DNA of 58,517 bases from Nonomuraea ceibae (GCF_019396325.1 NZ_JAHKRO010000058.1:1-58517); one strand, 5' to 3'. Positions 17,470 through 25,526 are shown, numbered from the stretch's first letter. The notes: generated by a model not told the origin, from the letters alone. Numbers and translations: made by a program.

Positions 17470-17900
17470 GCCTTCCAGCTTCGACCGGTGGCGGCAGCAG
17501 GCCGTGCTGCGCCGGGCCGCCCGCGCCGCAGGCTTGGACGTGGCGAAGCTGACCCTGCACATGCTGCACGCCACCGCCGCCACCGCCGCCACCCTGCTCC
17601 GGGCCGCGGGCGTCGCCGTCGAGGACGTCCAGGAACTGCTCGGGCACGCCTCTTCGGTCACCACCCAGCGCTACGACCGCGGGCAGAGCGCACTGGACGG
17701 CCACGCCGCCTATCGGCTCACCGACCTGCTCACCGCACAGCCCCCCAATCGGCCCCGGCGACGCCACAAAGCCCTCCGCCGAGACCCCGCCGAAGTCACG
17801 GCGACGAGCGAGGAGGAGGATGCCACCGTGCACGCTCGCCGACCTCGCCCCCGGCGCCACCGGGGAACACAACCGCTGGCAGGAAACGCCGCAAGGCCAC
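17470..17900 (+). pseudogene. Tyrosine recombinase (integrase) C-terminal remnant
   Basis: The frame contains VLRRAARAAGLDVAKLTLHM, then LHATAATAATLLRAAGV, VEDVQELLGHASSVTTQRY and DRG. This is the C-terminal catalytic half of a phage/ICE-type tyrosine recombinase, including the LGH motif and the nucleophilic Tyr in TTQRYDRG. The H-x-x-R box reads H-M-L-H, so the catalytic Arg is lost. The N-terminal DNA-binding half is missing or scrambled in 17160-17470. It marks an old integrated element. Confidence 0.65.
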
Positions 17901-18117
17901 CGACCCCACGCGGCGACAACCGCCAGCCACCCCCCACCCCAACCCGACGAACGCACTATCCGCGATCCACCCGCCAGCCACGTAATCGACTGGTCACATT
18001 TTGCAATTCTGGTCGTGGATACGACCAGATCGGCCCCAGGAGACGCGACACATCCGCCCCGTCCGCGCCGGACTCTCGCCGGCCAACCCTGCCCACGCGG
18101 CCGACATCATCATCATC

Positions 18118-18310
18118 GACGGTTCACCCAGACGGTGAAGGAATCGGACGGCACCGCAGTCACCTGCCCGACCAATCAGGCCCTGCTCGGCCGCTCCCAC
18201 TCCGGCGACGGCCTGATCCTCATCGACGGACAACAAGTCATGGTGGGCCCACGACCTGGAGCAACTCCCAGCGCGAGAGCAACTCCTTCGCCGCCTCGAC
18301 TGGCGGGTGA
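18118..18310 (+). pseudogene. Remnant of a secreted repeat protein
   Basis: The frame TVKESDGTAVTCPTNQALLG then RSHSGDG...LIDGQQVMVGP switches by one base into TTWSNSQRESNSFAASTGG before a stop at 18308. Units of the form QRES-x-S-F-x-A-P-x-x-Q-x-L-x-GR-x-H-x-GDE occur in actinomycete secreted proteins of unknown role. Only about two units survive. Confidence 0.4.
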
Positions 18311-18313
18311 CGT

Positions 18314-18466
18314 TCAGGCGTCTGGCGGCAGTTCCGGGGATAGGTGGCGTTTGTCCAGCTTGCCTCCGGCAACGATCACATCGGCGCCGGAATGGCAGGT
18401 GAGCGCCTGCGCGGCTTCACGGCCGACCGTGCCATAACCACCCAGGACGAGAATATTTGTAGTCAC
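18314..18466 (-). pseudogene. Truncated NAD(P)-binding protein (Rossmann N terminus)
   Basis: GTG 18466 starts a 50-residue frame with the dinucleotide-binding motif LVLGGYGTVGREAAQAL and then GADVIVAGGKLDK, as in saccharopine-dehydrogenase-like or NAD(P)H-binding proteins. It stops abruptly at 18314, after the first strand-helix-strand unit. The start and its palindromic operator are preserved but the enzyme is not. Confidence 0.5.
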
Positions 18467-18496
18467 GCTACAAATATGTTTTCGTAGTATGACTAC
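18453..18496 (-). promoter_or_regulatory. Tandem palindromic operators at the start of the truncated NAD(P)-binding gene
   Basis: ATATTTGTAG-5 bp-CTACAAATAT (18453-18477) is a perfect 10-bp inverted repeat that spans the GTG start codon. A second palindrome, GTAGT-ATG-ACTAC (18484-18496), lies 6 bp further upstream and shares the GTAG/CTAC half-sites. The layout is typical of a TetR-family repressor site overlapping a promoter. The AT-rich arms stand out in this high-GC sequence. Confidence 0.6.
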
Positions 18497-19938
18497 AGTC
18501 GATCTCTCTGGGGCGGCGGGACGAGCTGCCGGCGGTCGCACAGAGCCTCGATGAGGGCGTTGAGCGCGGGGCCGAAGGCATGGTCGGCCGGAGTCCCGTA
18601 CCCGATCAGAATGCCCAGCGGGGACTCCTCCGGTCGGTGGTAGAAGGCCGAGAGACCCTCCACGTGAACGTCACGTGCGACGAGATGAGCGAGCAGCGCC
18701 CCCTCCTGATCCGCTACCGGGGGAAAGCGCAGGACGGCGTGCAACCCGGCGGCGACGCCCGACAGTCGTACGTGCGGCAGGTGCCGGGCGACGGCCTGGC
18801 CGAGGAGGTCGCGGCGACGGCGGTAGCGGGTCCTGCAGCGGCGTACGTGGCGGTCCAGTTCGCCGTTCTCGATGAGGTGGGCGAGGATGAGCTGATCGAT
18901 GACGTTGACGTACGACTCGTCCCAGCGGGTGCTCTCGTGCAGGATGGTGAGCAGATCATCAGGCAGGGCGAGCCAGGCCAGACGCAGGCCGGGGGCCATG
19001 GTCTTGCTGGTGGTTCCCGCGTAGACGACCCGTTCGGGCGCCATGCCCTGCAGCGCGCCGATGGGCTGCCGGTCGTAGCGGAACTCGCCGTCGTAGTCGT
19101 CCTCCACGATGAACCCGCCGGTTCTCCTGGCCCAGGACACGAGCTCCAGCCGCCGGGCGGGGCTCAGCGTGATCCCGAGCGGATACTGATGGGCGGGCGT
19201 GACGACAGCGACCGCCTCGTTCGTGAGCGCCTCGACGAGCATCCCTTCCCCGTCGACGGGAATGTGGTGCGCCCGGTGTCCCAGTTGTGCGACGAGCGCA
19301 GGGTAGTCTGGCTCGGTCGGATCTTCGAAGGCGATCGTGCCGGGGGCGGCGGCGCGGTGCCGGAGCAGTCGGCACACCAGTCGCAGCGCGTGCGCGTAAC
19401 CGGCGCAGATCACGATGTGAGCTGGAGTGGTCACCACGCCGCGGGTCCGGCCGAGGTACTCCACCAACGCGTGGCGGAGTTCGGCGGCACCCGCCCGGTC
19501 GCGGTAGCCGAGGGCGGCGTTGGGGGCCGTCTGCATGACCTGCCGCGTGGCCGCCAGCCATGCGCGTCGCGGGAATGCCGCCAGGTCGGGGAAGCCGGAT
19601 CGCAGGTCGATGCCTCGCAGAGGCGGCAACGTGGGTTGCGGCGACGGTTTGATCTTCGCGGGCGGGGCGGCGGGCTGGGGGGCCACGCGGATGCCCGACC
19701 TCGGTCTGGACTCCAGGTACCCCTCGGCGACGAGCTGCTCCAGCGCCTGGGTGACGGTGCCGCGGGCGACCCCGAGATCACCGGCGAGGGCACGGGACGA
19801 GGGAAGGCGTGTTCCGGCGGGAAGTCGGCCGCTTCGTACGGCGTCACGCAGAGCGTGCTCGATCCCGGCCCTCAGCCCTCCATGACGGCGCAGGTGAAGG
19901 TGGAGATCCAACCCCCACCTGGCCCACTGATTCTCCAT
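18493..19938 (-). CDS. MocR/PdxR-type transcriptional regulator (GntR wHTH fused to aminotransferase fold)
   Basis: The 481-aa protein has an N-terminal GntR winged helix (about residues 15-85: GIEHALRDAVRSGRLPAG, LPSSRALAGDLGVARGTV) and then a linker. A fold-type I aminotransferase domain follows, with the PLP-phosphate region ICAGYAHALRLVC, the Asp of VEDDYDGEFRYDR and the Schiff-base Lys in GTTSKTMAPGLRLAW. MocR regulators sense PLP or an amino-compound aldimine and usually control divergent neighbours. Here the divergent side carries only a doubtful small frame and an MFS remnant, so its target may have been lost. Confidence 0.9.
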   Translation of the reverse strand: MENQWARWGLDLHLHLRRHGGLRAGIEHALRDAVRSGRLPAGTRLPSSRALAGDLGVARGTVTQALEQLVAEGYLESRPRSGIRVAPQPAAPPAKIKPSPQPTLPPLRGIDLRSGFPDLAAFPRRAWLAATRQVMQTAPNAALGYRDRAGAAELRHALVEYLGRTRGVVTTPAHIVICAGYAHALRLVCRLLRHRAAAPGTIAFEDPTEPDYPALVAQLGHRAHHIPVDGEGMLVEALTNEAVAVVTPAHQYPLGITLSPARRLELVSWARRTGGFIVEDDYDGEFRYDRQPIGALQGMAPERVVYAGTTSKTMAPGLRLAWLALPDDLLTILHESTRWDESYVNVIDQLILAHLIENGELDRHVRRCRTRYRRRRDLLGQAVARHLPHVRLSGVAAGLHAVLRFPPVADQEGALLAHLVARDVHVEGLSAFYHRPEESPLGILIGYGTPADHAFGPALNALIEALCDRRQLVPPPQRDRL

Positions 19939-19984
19939 GGAACTGGACTATAGCTCCGGGCCAGATGCTCCCTACCGTCGAAGG

Positions 19985-20182
19985 ATGAGACACCTTGCCG
20001 CCGTCATCGGGCTCACCGAACTCCTCCTAGGACGGGCTCCGGCGAACGACGCGCCCGTGGAACGGGCGGACGACAGACTGTGGGGCATCGCACGGTGGGC
20101 TGCGCGCACGGCCCACCCCACGGACCCGGCCCAGCCCCGTGAACGCCGACAGGTGGGCACGACTCAGCCGCCCGCCGCCTGA
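19985..20182 (+). CDS. Doubtful small protein divergent from the MocR gene
   Basis: ATG 19985 is preceded by GAAGG and opens 65 codons (MRHLAAVIGLTELLLGRAP...). There is a short hydrophobic start, then a charged, low-complexity tail. No domain is recognised. It may be real or chance. Confidence 0.2.
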   Translation: MRHLAAVIGLTELLLGRAPANDAPVERADDRLWGIARWAARTAHPTDPAQPRERRQVGTTQPPAA

Positions 20183-20184
20183 TC

Positions 20185-20640
20185 AGTCACGGCGGACGCA
20201 CCCGGACGCAGAACGATCCGACCGGCCACGGCCGCCAGGATCACTCCCGACACGGCTGCGCCCGCTGCCGTGACGAAAGCGACGGCGCCCAGCCCCTAAC
20301 CGGCCCACATGAAGGTGCTAAGCCAGGCAAAGACCTCGGTGCGGTAGCGGCCTGGCTCGGTCGCCAGCTCGACGGCGCCGCACAGGATCGCGAGCGTCGC
20401 GAACCTCGACGCCCAGCCCGCGCCGACGAGGACGACGGCCTCGACCAGGGAGAAGAGGACGAGCAGGCGACCTGCGGCCACTGGCCAGGCCGGGCGCCGT
20501 AGCCGAAGGTGCCCAGGAAGGCGCCCGCCGACAACAGGCCCATCAAGACACCCGCCGAGGCGGCCGCGCCGAAGGCGCTGGCCGAGGCGACCGTGGCGAT
20601 GCGCAGGCAGCCGAAGACGAAGGTGCCCGTGGCGGCGATG
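20185..20640 (-). pseudogene. MFS transporter remnant (C-terminal half)
   Basis: Leftward frames give VLMGLLSAGAFLGTFGYGA, then VAAGRLLVLFSLVEAVVLVG and RTEVFAWLSTFMWAG, a stop, and VAFVTAAGAAVSGVILAAVA. These are transmembrane helices and loop spacing of the second half of a major-facilitator permease. There is a frame change near 20500 and a stop near 20298. The N-terminal six helices are missing. Confidence 0.6.
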
Positions 20641-20668
20641 GACAGCAGCAGAACACCCCGAGCGCGGC

Positions 20669-20785
20669 GCCTCCGACCTGCTGATCCTGCCCGCGCAGGA
20701 CTTCACCGGACCGCCCGTGGCCCGCGTCCACCTGCCCGCACGCGTACCGCTCGGCTTCCACGGCAACTGGATCCCGGACGCCTGA
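20669..20785 (+). pseudogene. Carotenoid oxygenase C-terminal fragment
   Basis: The 38-codon frame reads SDLLILPAQDFTGPPVARVH and then ARVPLGFHGNWIPDA before the stop at 20783. This is the conserved last blade of RPE65/lignostilbene-type carotenoid cleavage dioxygenases, with the FHG motif that holds an iron-ligating His. Everything upstream has been replaced by the MFS remnant on the other strand, so it marks a deletion or rearrangement junction near 20665. Confidence 0.6.
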
Positions 20786-21000
20786 AAGCACGCGTTACGC
20801 GCGGCATGAAATGCCACAGTCGCTCACCTGCCTATCCGGAGCGCCGCCGGGGCCTGTCGGCGGCCTCGACGCAGACGCGTTTGGCAGTGCTCAAGAATGC
20901 CGAGAGGCAGGTGGACAGCGGCCGCGCCTGTAGGCCATGTCAGGCGGGCTGCGGCTCGACGGCATCGACGCATCATCACCCGGCAAGCCAAGGAGAACCG

Positions 21001-21180
21001 ATGATCAAAGTAGTACGCGCCACCGAACCAGGAGACACCACCGCTGGCCATAGCCGAGGTCTTCGTCGACGGGTTCGGCCCCGCCTTCTCCTACTTCTCC
21101 AAAGACCCCGCGAAGTTCGCCGGCGCTCTGGAGCAGGCGCGAGGTGGATGCCGTCGCCGTGCATGCGCTGGGCGCGATGA
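21001..21180 (+). pseudogene. GNAT acetyltransferase N-terminal fragment
   Basis: A good ribosome binding site (AAGGAG) precedes ATG 21001 and MIKVVRATEPGDTTA. After a frameshift near 21043 the reading continues IAEVFVDGFGPAFSYFSKDP and AKFAGALEQ, as in the first helices of GNAT enzymes. Coding similarity ends at about 21180, within a dozen bases of the inverted duplication, suggesting that the rearrangement truncated the gene. Confidence 0.5.
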
Positions 21181-21191
21181 GGCTAGATGTC

Positions 21192-21474
21192 ACGATCGCG
21201 CAATTCGCTGAGCACCGAGCAGTCGGACCCGGCGTCGGCTATTTCGGACCGCAGGTAATCCCTCTGATCATCAGGCGTGGAGCTGCTCGACCAGCAGGCG
21301 GTAGGTCTGGCGCGGCCGGCCGGGGCCGGTCGAGCGCACGGGCGGGAGCTGCCAGGCCAGGCCCTGGTCGATGAGGTTGAGCAGGACGCGGCGGGCTGCC
21401 CGTGGCGTCATGTCGAGCAGCTCAGCGACGGTGCCCGCGTCGACCACGAGCGGCCCTGCCGTCCCTGCGTCGGC
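21192..21474 (-). repeat. Inverted duplication, copy B (parent copy)
   Basis: Reverse-complement partner of 16874-17156. In this copy the helix-turn-helix is joined in frame to a full regulator, so this is probably the source. Beyond the regulator stop, both copies share about 78 bp ending near CGATCG. Confidence 0.85.
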
Positions 21475-22566
21475 GGCCCGGGCCAGCTTGGCCAGGGTGG
21501 CCAGCGCCTTGTCCCGCTTGTCCTTCCTTTGCACCTGGCGGGCATCCAGCCGACCAGAGCGGAGCAGCGCGCTTCGCGGCGGCCAGGCGCCCGGCCGGGT
21601 CAGCGCCTTGCGCGCGTTGCTCTCGGCCTCCTGAGCGGTGCTGCCTAGGCCGATGCCGATCTCGATCTCCAGTCCGAGTTCTTGGCGCACCCGGCGGACG
21701 AATGGCTGTTCGGCGAGGTCGGTGGTGGCCGCCATCAGCGCCCCGTAGGTCGCGATCACGTAGAAGCCCTGCTCGCCGTCGGGTAGCACGGTCGCGCCCA
21801 TCCGCCTGGCCTCCTGAAGCAGCACTGTGTGGGCTGCCAGCCGAAGCTCGTTGCGGCCGGGCCCGGCCGGGGTGCCGGACGGCAACTTCACGATGCCGAC
21901 GACGATCTGCGCCTCCTCCAGCCGGCTGCCGATGCCGAGCAGCGCGGCGGTGCGCACGGCCTGACGGATCGTAGCGGAGGTCGGACGCATCAGCTGGACC
22001 GGTACTCCCTCGGCGGCCAGGCGCTGGGCCACGGTGCGGACGCTGGTCAGCGCCAGCGAGGTGGCGCCACTGCGGAACTGCTCACGGTGGAAGGCGAGGA
22101 ACTCGGCCGGCGAGCCGGGGTCGCGATACTCGTAGACGCGCACCCCGTCGATGGGCAGCCGGACGTCGGCGTAGGCCTCACGCACCTCTCGCTCGGGCAC
22201 TGAGTCGATACTCACCCGGCCCACGTCGGCACCGAGTTCGAGCTTGGCGCGCAGCAGGGTGCCGAAAAGGGCGGAACCCGACAGCGGAATCGACGTGGAT
22301 GGCAGGTCGAGAACGCCGGATTCCTGGGCGAGATCGTGGGGCAGGGGGCCGGCGAAAAGGCAGGCGTCGAGGTCGTTCTGGACTCTTTGGAGCACCTGTG
22401 GAATCGCGTGCTCGTCGGCGTAGGAAATGCCGGCCAGCTCGAAATCCAGCACCCCGGCCGCGGCCATTTCCGCGCCGACCTGGAGAATACGCTCGATCAG
22501 GTCGTCGGGTGCGACGACCCCCACCACGGGCCTGCGCGGTGTGGTCTCCTCGCTGAGCGTCGCCAA
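21271..22566 (-). CDS. Transcriptional regulator with sensor domain and C-terminal winged helix; last gene of the utilisation operon
   Basis: The chosen start is TTG 22566, 10 bp after GGAGGAG (431 aa). An alternative GTG at 22623 overlaps the upstream gene's stop (GTGA) and would add 19 residues. The N-terminal 230 residues look like a ligand-sensing domain (VVGVVAPDDLIERILQVG ... LAAEGVPVQLMRPT), reminiscent of PrpR-N-type folds. A middle region with LEIEIGIGLGSTAQEAESNA resembles a degenerate GGDEF-like module, and residues 365-431 form a winged helix (VAELLDMTPRAARRVLL). Position at the end of the operon suggests it controls glycan utilisation. The family is not firmly recognised. Confidence 0.7.
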   Translation of the reverse strand: MATLSEETTPRRPVVGVVAPDDLIERILQVGAEMAAAGVLDFELAGISYADEHAIPQVLQRVQNDLDACLFAGPLPHDLAQESGVLDLPSTSIPLSGSALFGTLLRAKLELGADVGRVSIDSVPEREVREAYADVRLPIDGVRVYEYRDPGSPAEFLAFHREQFRSGATSLALTSVRTVAQRLAAEGVPVQLMRPTSATIRQAVRTAALLGIGSRLEEAQIVVGIVKLPSGTPAGPGRNELRLAAHTVLLQEARRMGATVLPDGEQGFYVIATYGALMAATTDLAEQPFVRRVRQELGLEIEIGIGLGSTAQEAESNARKALTRPGAWPPRSALLRSGRLDARQVQRKDKRDKALATLAKLARAADAGTAGPLVVDAGTVAELLDMTPRAARRVLLNLIDQGLAWQLPPVRSTGPGRPRQTYRLLVEQLHA

Positions 22567-22619
22567 CGATTCTCCGCTCCTCCCCCCTCTGATCGGCCGC
22601 CAAGTGTAGCCCCCTGGCG

Positions 22620-23111
22620 TCACGTCGGCACGAATTCGGCGTGCGCCTTTGCAAACCCCTCGGTGATGGCGTCGGCGTCGAAATCGGTGTATGCCTCATT
22701 CCACGCCGCCACCAGCCAGGTACGTTCGATGAGCCGCTCGGCCTTCGGACATGATCCGACCGGGTAATGTCATTCCTCTCGCGCGGGCGGCACGGTGAGC
22801 GGTAATGCGGAAGCGCCGTAGAGATCGGGCTCTGCCGTCACAGGATATCGGTAGGCGGGCATGCCGAGGTATCCGGCGGAGACCGGGACGCCTTCAGCGC
22901 CGGGCGTTTCCGCCTGATCTGACCGGACGCGCGGCCAGACGACTCCCGGTCGACCCGCGGCAGGAGACCGCCGATCTGCCCGGCGGGGTGATGATCCCAT
23001 CGGCGGTGGCGCGCAGGTGGATGCCGTCGAGCGCGGTGCGCACAGCCGGCTGCTTCGGTCGGCCAGGCAGCGGAAGGTACCCACGGGTGTGCCACCGTGG
23101 AGCGCAAGCAT
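22620..23111 (-). pseudogene. Second DegT/DnrJ-type aminotransferase, decayed
   Basis: ATG 23111 overlaps the stop of the FAH-family gene (TGATG, with GGAGGG before it) and begins MLALHGGTPV, the standard N terminus of DegT aminotransferases. The same frame later shows AEGVPVSAGYLGMPAYRYPV, a typical near-C-terminal segment. After a frameshift near 22765 it continues with CPKAERLIERTWLVAAWNEA and YTDFDADAITEGFAKAH to a stop at 22620. About 700 bp including the PLP-lysine region are missing. It was once an operon member between the FAH enzyme and the regulator. Confidence 0.65.
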
Positions 23112-23992
23112 CAGCCCTCCTCGCGCTGGAAGCGCACTCGGTTGCGCAGATTGCCGAGAGTGCCGATGCGCACCTCGACTGTGCCGCCGTCGGGCACCGG
23201 CCCGATGCCGTCAGGCGTGCCGGTGGCGATCACGTCGCCGCGTTCCAGGGTCATGAGCGCGGACAGCCGCCGCAGCAACTCCCCCACCCCGAAGATCATC
23301 TTGCCGGTGCTGGAGCGCTGCCTGATCTCGCCGTCGACGCGCACCTCCAGGTCGAGGTCCTGCGGGTCGGGCACCTCGTCGGGGCTGACCAGCCAGGGTC
23401 CGATCGGGCCGTAGCCGTCGATGCTCTTGCTGAGGTCCCACGGATGCCTGGCCCCGATATCGGCGAGCTGGAGGTCGCGCGCAGTCAGGTCGTTCATGAT
23501 CGAATAGCCCGCGACCGCGCCGCGCCAGTCCTCCCCCGCGCCCAGGTTCCTGATCCGCCGCCCGACCACCACCGCCAGTTCCCCCTCATGGTCGATCCGG
23601 TGGGTGACGGGCGGTACGGTGATCTCCGCCTCGTGCCCGGTCAGCGTGTTCGGGCCCTTGAGGAAGATCACTGGTCGGTCCGGCAGAGTGAAGCCGCCCT
23701 CCTGGGCGTGTGCCCGATAGTTGAGCGCCAGGCAGACGATCTTCGACATGCCGTGCACAGGCGGGGCGAAGGCGACCTCGTTCTCGGCGAAGGTCTCCGC
23801 AGACCGTGTGGCGGCCAGCTCGGCGGCCTTTGCGGCCAGTTCGGCGCGGTCGGGCCGCTCCAGCACATCGAGCGGGTCGTGCGGCGCGGACGGATCGACC
23901 AGGTCGATCGGCACCACCCGGAAGCCGTTGCCCTCGGGGCATCCGATGGCCAGGCGCGCGCCGCCGGGCGCGTCGATGCGGCAAAGCCTCAC
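23111..23992 (-). CDS. Fumarylacetoacetate-hydrolase-family enzyme
   Basis: The 293-aa protein starts at GTG 23992, overlapping the upstream stop by 4 bp (GTGA). Family landmarks are LNYRAHAQE, VIFLKGPNTLTG, the metal-ligand region DHEGELAVVVG, GYSIMNDLTARDLQ, PWDLSKSIDGYGPIGPWLV and the terminal IATGTPDGIG. These match FAH-fold hydrolases, decarboxylases and isomerases acting on 2-keto or 2,4-diketo acids via a divalent metal. In this operon it probably processes a 2-keto-3-deoxy or diketo acid from sugar breakdown; that role is inferred. Confidence 0.85.
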   Translation of the reverse strand: MRLCRIDAPGGARLAIGCPEGNGFRVVPIDLVDPSAPHDPLDVLERPDRAELAAKAAELAATRSAETFAENEVAFAPPVHGMSKIVCLALNYRAHAQEGGFTLPDRPVIFLKGPNTLTGHEAEITVPPVTHRIDHEGELAVVVGRRIRNLGAGEDWRGAVAGYSIMNDLTARDLQLADIGARHPWDLSKSIDGYGPIGPWLVSPDEVPDPQDLDLEVRVDGEIRQRSSTGKMIFGVGELLRRLSALMTLERGDVIATGTPDGIGPVPDGGTVEVRIGTLGNLRNRVRFQREEG

Positions 23993-24792
23993 AACTGCTC
24001 CTTCAACAGGGATTGGTAGGCGCCGCCGAGTACGGTGCGCCGATCGGCCAGAGGCAGCTCTGCGAAGAGCACGCGGCCGATGGAATAGCGAAGATCGATG
24101 AACGGGAAGTCGGAGCCGTAGATCACGCGGTGCGCTCCGAGCTCGCCGACCATGCGCACGAGCCAGCGGCCGGTGAAGTATGAGCCGCAGATCTCCAGGT
24201 AGAGGTTGGGAAAGCGGGCTGCCAGCTCGATGGCCCGAGAAAAGCCCTCGGCCACCGCACCGGCATGCCCGGCCAGCACTTTCACGTCGGGGTGGCGCTC
24301 GAATACGGCGCCGAGCAACGCGGGGTCGTCGACCCGCGACCAGCTCCAGGTGTGGGTGAGCACGGGTGCGCCGGCGCGCTCCGCCCACTCCCAGACCGGT
24401 CGGTAGCGCGGCCCGTCGAGCGGGTAGCGGTGCAGATCGGGGTGGAGCTTGACGCCGATCATGCCGGGCGTGCCGGCCCACCTGGCCAGCTCGGTCTCCG
24501 GGTCCTGGTGTGGGTTGACCACGATGTAGGCGCTGAGCCGGTCGGGAAAGGCGCGCACCGCCGCAGCTGCCGCCTCGTTGCCGCGCGACGCGTCCAGTTC
24601 GATGCCGTACGTCGAGGAGAACACGGCACGCCGCACGCCGCAGCGGTCCATCACCCGCACCATCGCCTCGGCGCTGGGATCGGGCGTGAAGAAGCGGCTG
24701 TAGGGACCGAGGTGGGCGTGGGCGTCAATGACGTCGACGTCGCGCAGCGGCTCGCGCTCCAGCACGGGCTTGGTCAGGGGGTCACCGGTCAT
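23989..24792 (-). CDS. Amidohydrolase_2-family metal-dependent hydrolase
   Basis: This 267-aa TIM-barrel protein starts at ATG 24792, overlapping the preceding stop (ATGA). It has the N-terminal metal motif DAHAHLG, IGVKLHPDLHRY, a His in VLTHTWSW, VLAGHAGAV and the C-terminal YGSDFPF, the conserved Asp loop. These residues support an active Zn/Mn hydrolase or decarboxylase/lactonase of the Amidohydrolase_2 group. It is paired with a paralogue that lacks the same residues. The likely substrate is a lactone or keto acid intermediate (inference). Confidence 0.85.
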   Translation of the reverse strand: MTGDPLTKPVLEREPLRDVDVIDAHAHLGPYSRFFTPDPSAEAMVRVMDRCGVRRAVFSSTYGIELDASRGNEAAAAAVRAFPDRLSAYIVVNPHQDPETELARWAGTPGMIGVKLHPDLHRYPLDGPRYRPVWEWAERAGAPVLTHTWSWSRVDDPALLGAVFERHPDVKVLAGHAGAVAEGFSRAIELAARFPNLYLEICGSYFTGRWLVRMVGELGAHRVIYGSDFPFIDLRYSIGRVLFAELPLADRRTVLGGAYQSLLKEQL

Positions 24793-25526
24793 GCGGCAGC
24801 CCGCAGGATCTCGCGCGCCGATTCCGCACCGACAGCGCGCACGATGTCGTCGTCGAGTTCCGACCAGAGCAGCCGGGTGACGGCGTCGGCGGGGTCGCGC
24901 ACCGGCATCCCGGTGCCGAACAGCACGCTGCGGGTGCCGAACCGGTCGACCAGCCACTCTAGGCCGAGGTGGCTGCCCAGGTAGGACAGGTCGACGTGGA
25001 CGTTGGAGTGGCGGCCGAGCACCCCGGCCAACTCTCTCAGCAGCCGGTAGCCCGCCCGGCACACCACCATGTGCAGACCGGGCCGCGCACCGGCCACCTG
25101 CTCGATCTCCGGCCATGACGCCTGGTCCAGGTCGAGCAGCAGCGGCAAGCCGGCCTCGGCCATCTCGTCCAGCAGCGCCGCCACGTCCGGTCCGGCCAGC
25201 CGGAATCCGTGGTCGTTCGGGTAGAGGCGGATCGCCCGCACTCCGCTCGCGACCGCGTCGGCCACGAAGCCGGGCCCCATCTCGCCGCAGGTGTCGGGCA
25301 GGCCCACCCAGCACGGCAGGAGCCGCTCGTCGTCGTCGACCTCCTCCAGCAGCAGCCGGTTGCCCTGCGGCGGGTCGTGCCGCCACGCCGCGGAATGCGT
25401 GACCAGCGCGCTGCCGATGCCGAGCCGATCCATGGTCCGGCGCAGCTCGCCGACGCTGCCGTCGCCGGCGTCGTCGGGCAGGCGGCCGATCATGGCGTTG
25501 ACGTCCAGCAGGTCGGCTCGCCTCAT
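24789..25526 (-). CDS. Amidohydrolase-fold protein lacking the usual metal ligands
   Basis: This 245-aa protein starts at ATG 25526 (ATGA overlap with the DegT stop). It aligns in layout with the next gene and with Amidohydrolase_2 barrels: VRAIRLYPNDHGFRL, SNVHVDLSYLG, WLVDRFGTRSVLFGTGMP. The HxH position reads DVNAMIG, the His strand is LLLDLDQASW, and the Asp loop is FGTGMPVRD. The normal metal site is therefore absent or rebuilt. It may be a regulatory or heterodimer partner of the following enzyme, or use different chemistry. Confidence 0.75.
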   Translation of the reverse strand: MRRADLLDVNAMIGRLPDDAGDGSVGELRRTMDRLGIGSALVTHSAAWRHDPPQGNRLLLEEVDDDERLLPCWVGLPDTCGEMGPGFVADAVASGVRAIRLYPNDHGFRLAGPDVAALLDEMAEAGLPLLLDLDQASWPEIEQVAGARPGLHMVVCRAGYRLLRELAGVLGRHSNVHVDLSYLGSHLGLEWLVDRFGTRSVLFGTGMPVRDPADAVTRLLWSELDDDIVRAVGAESAREILRAAA

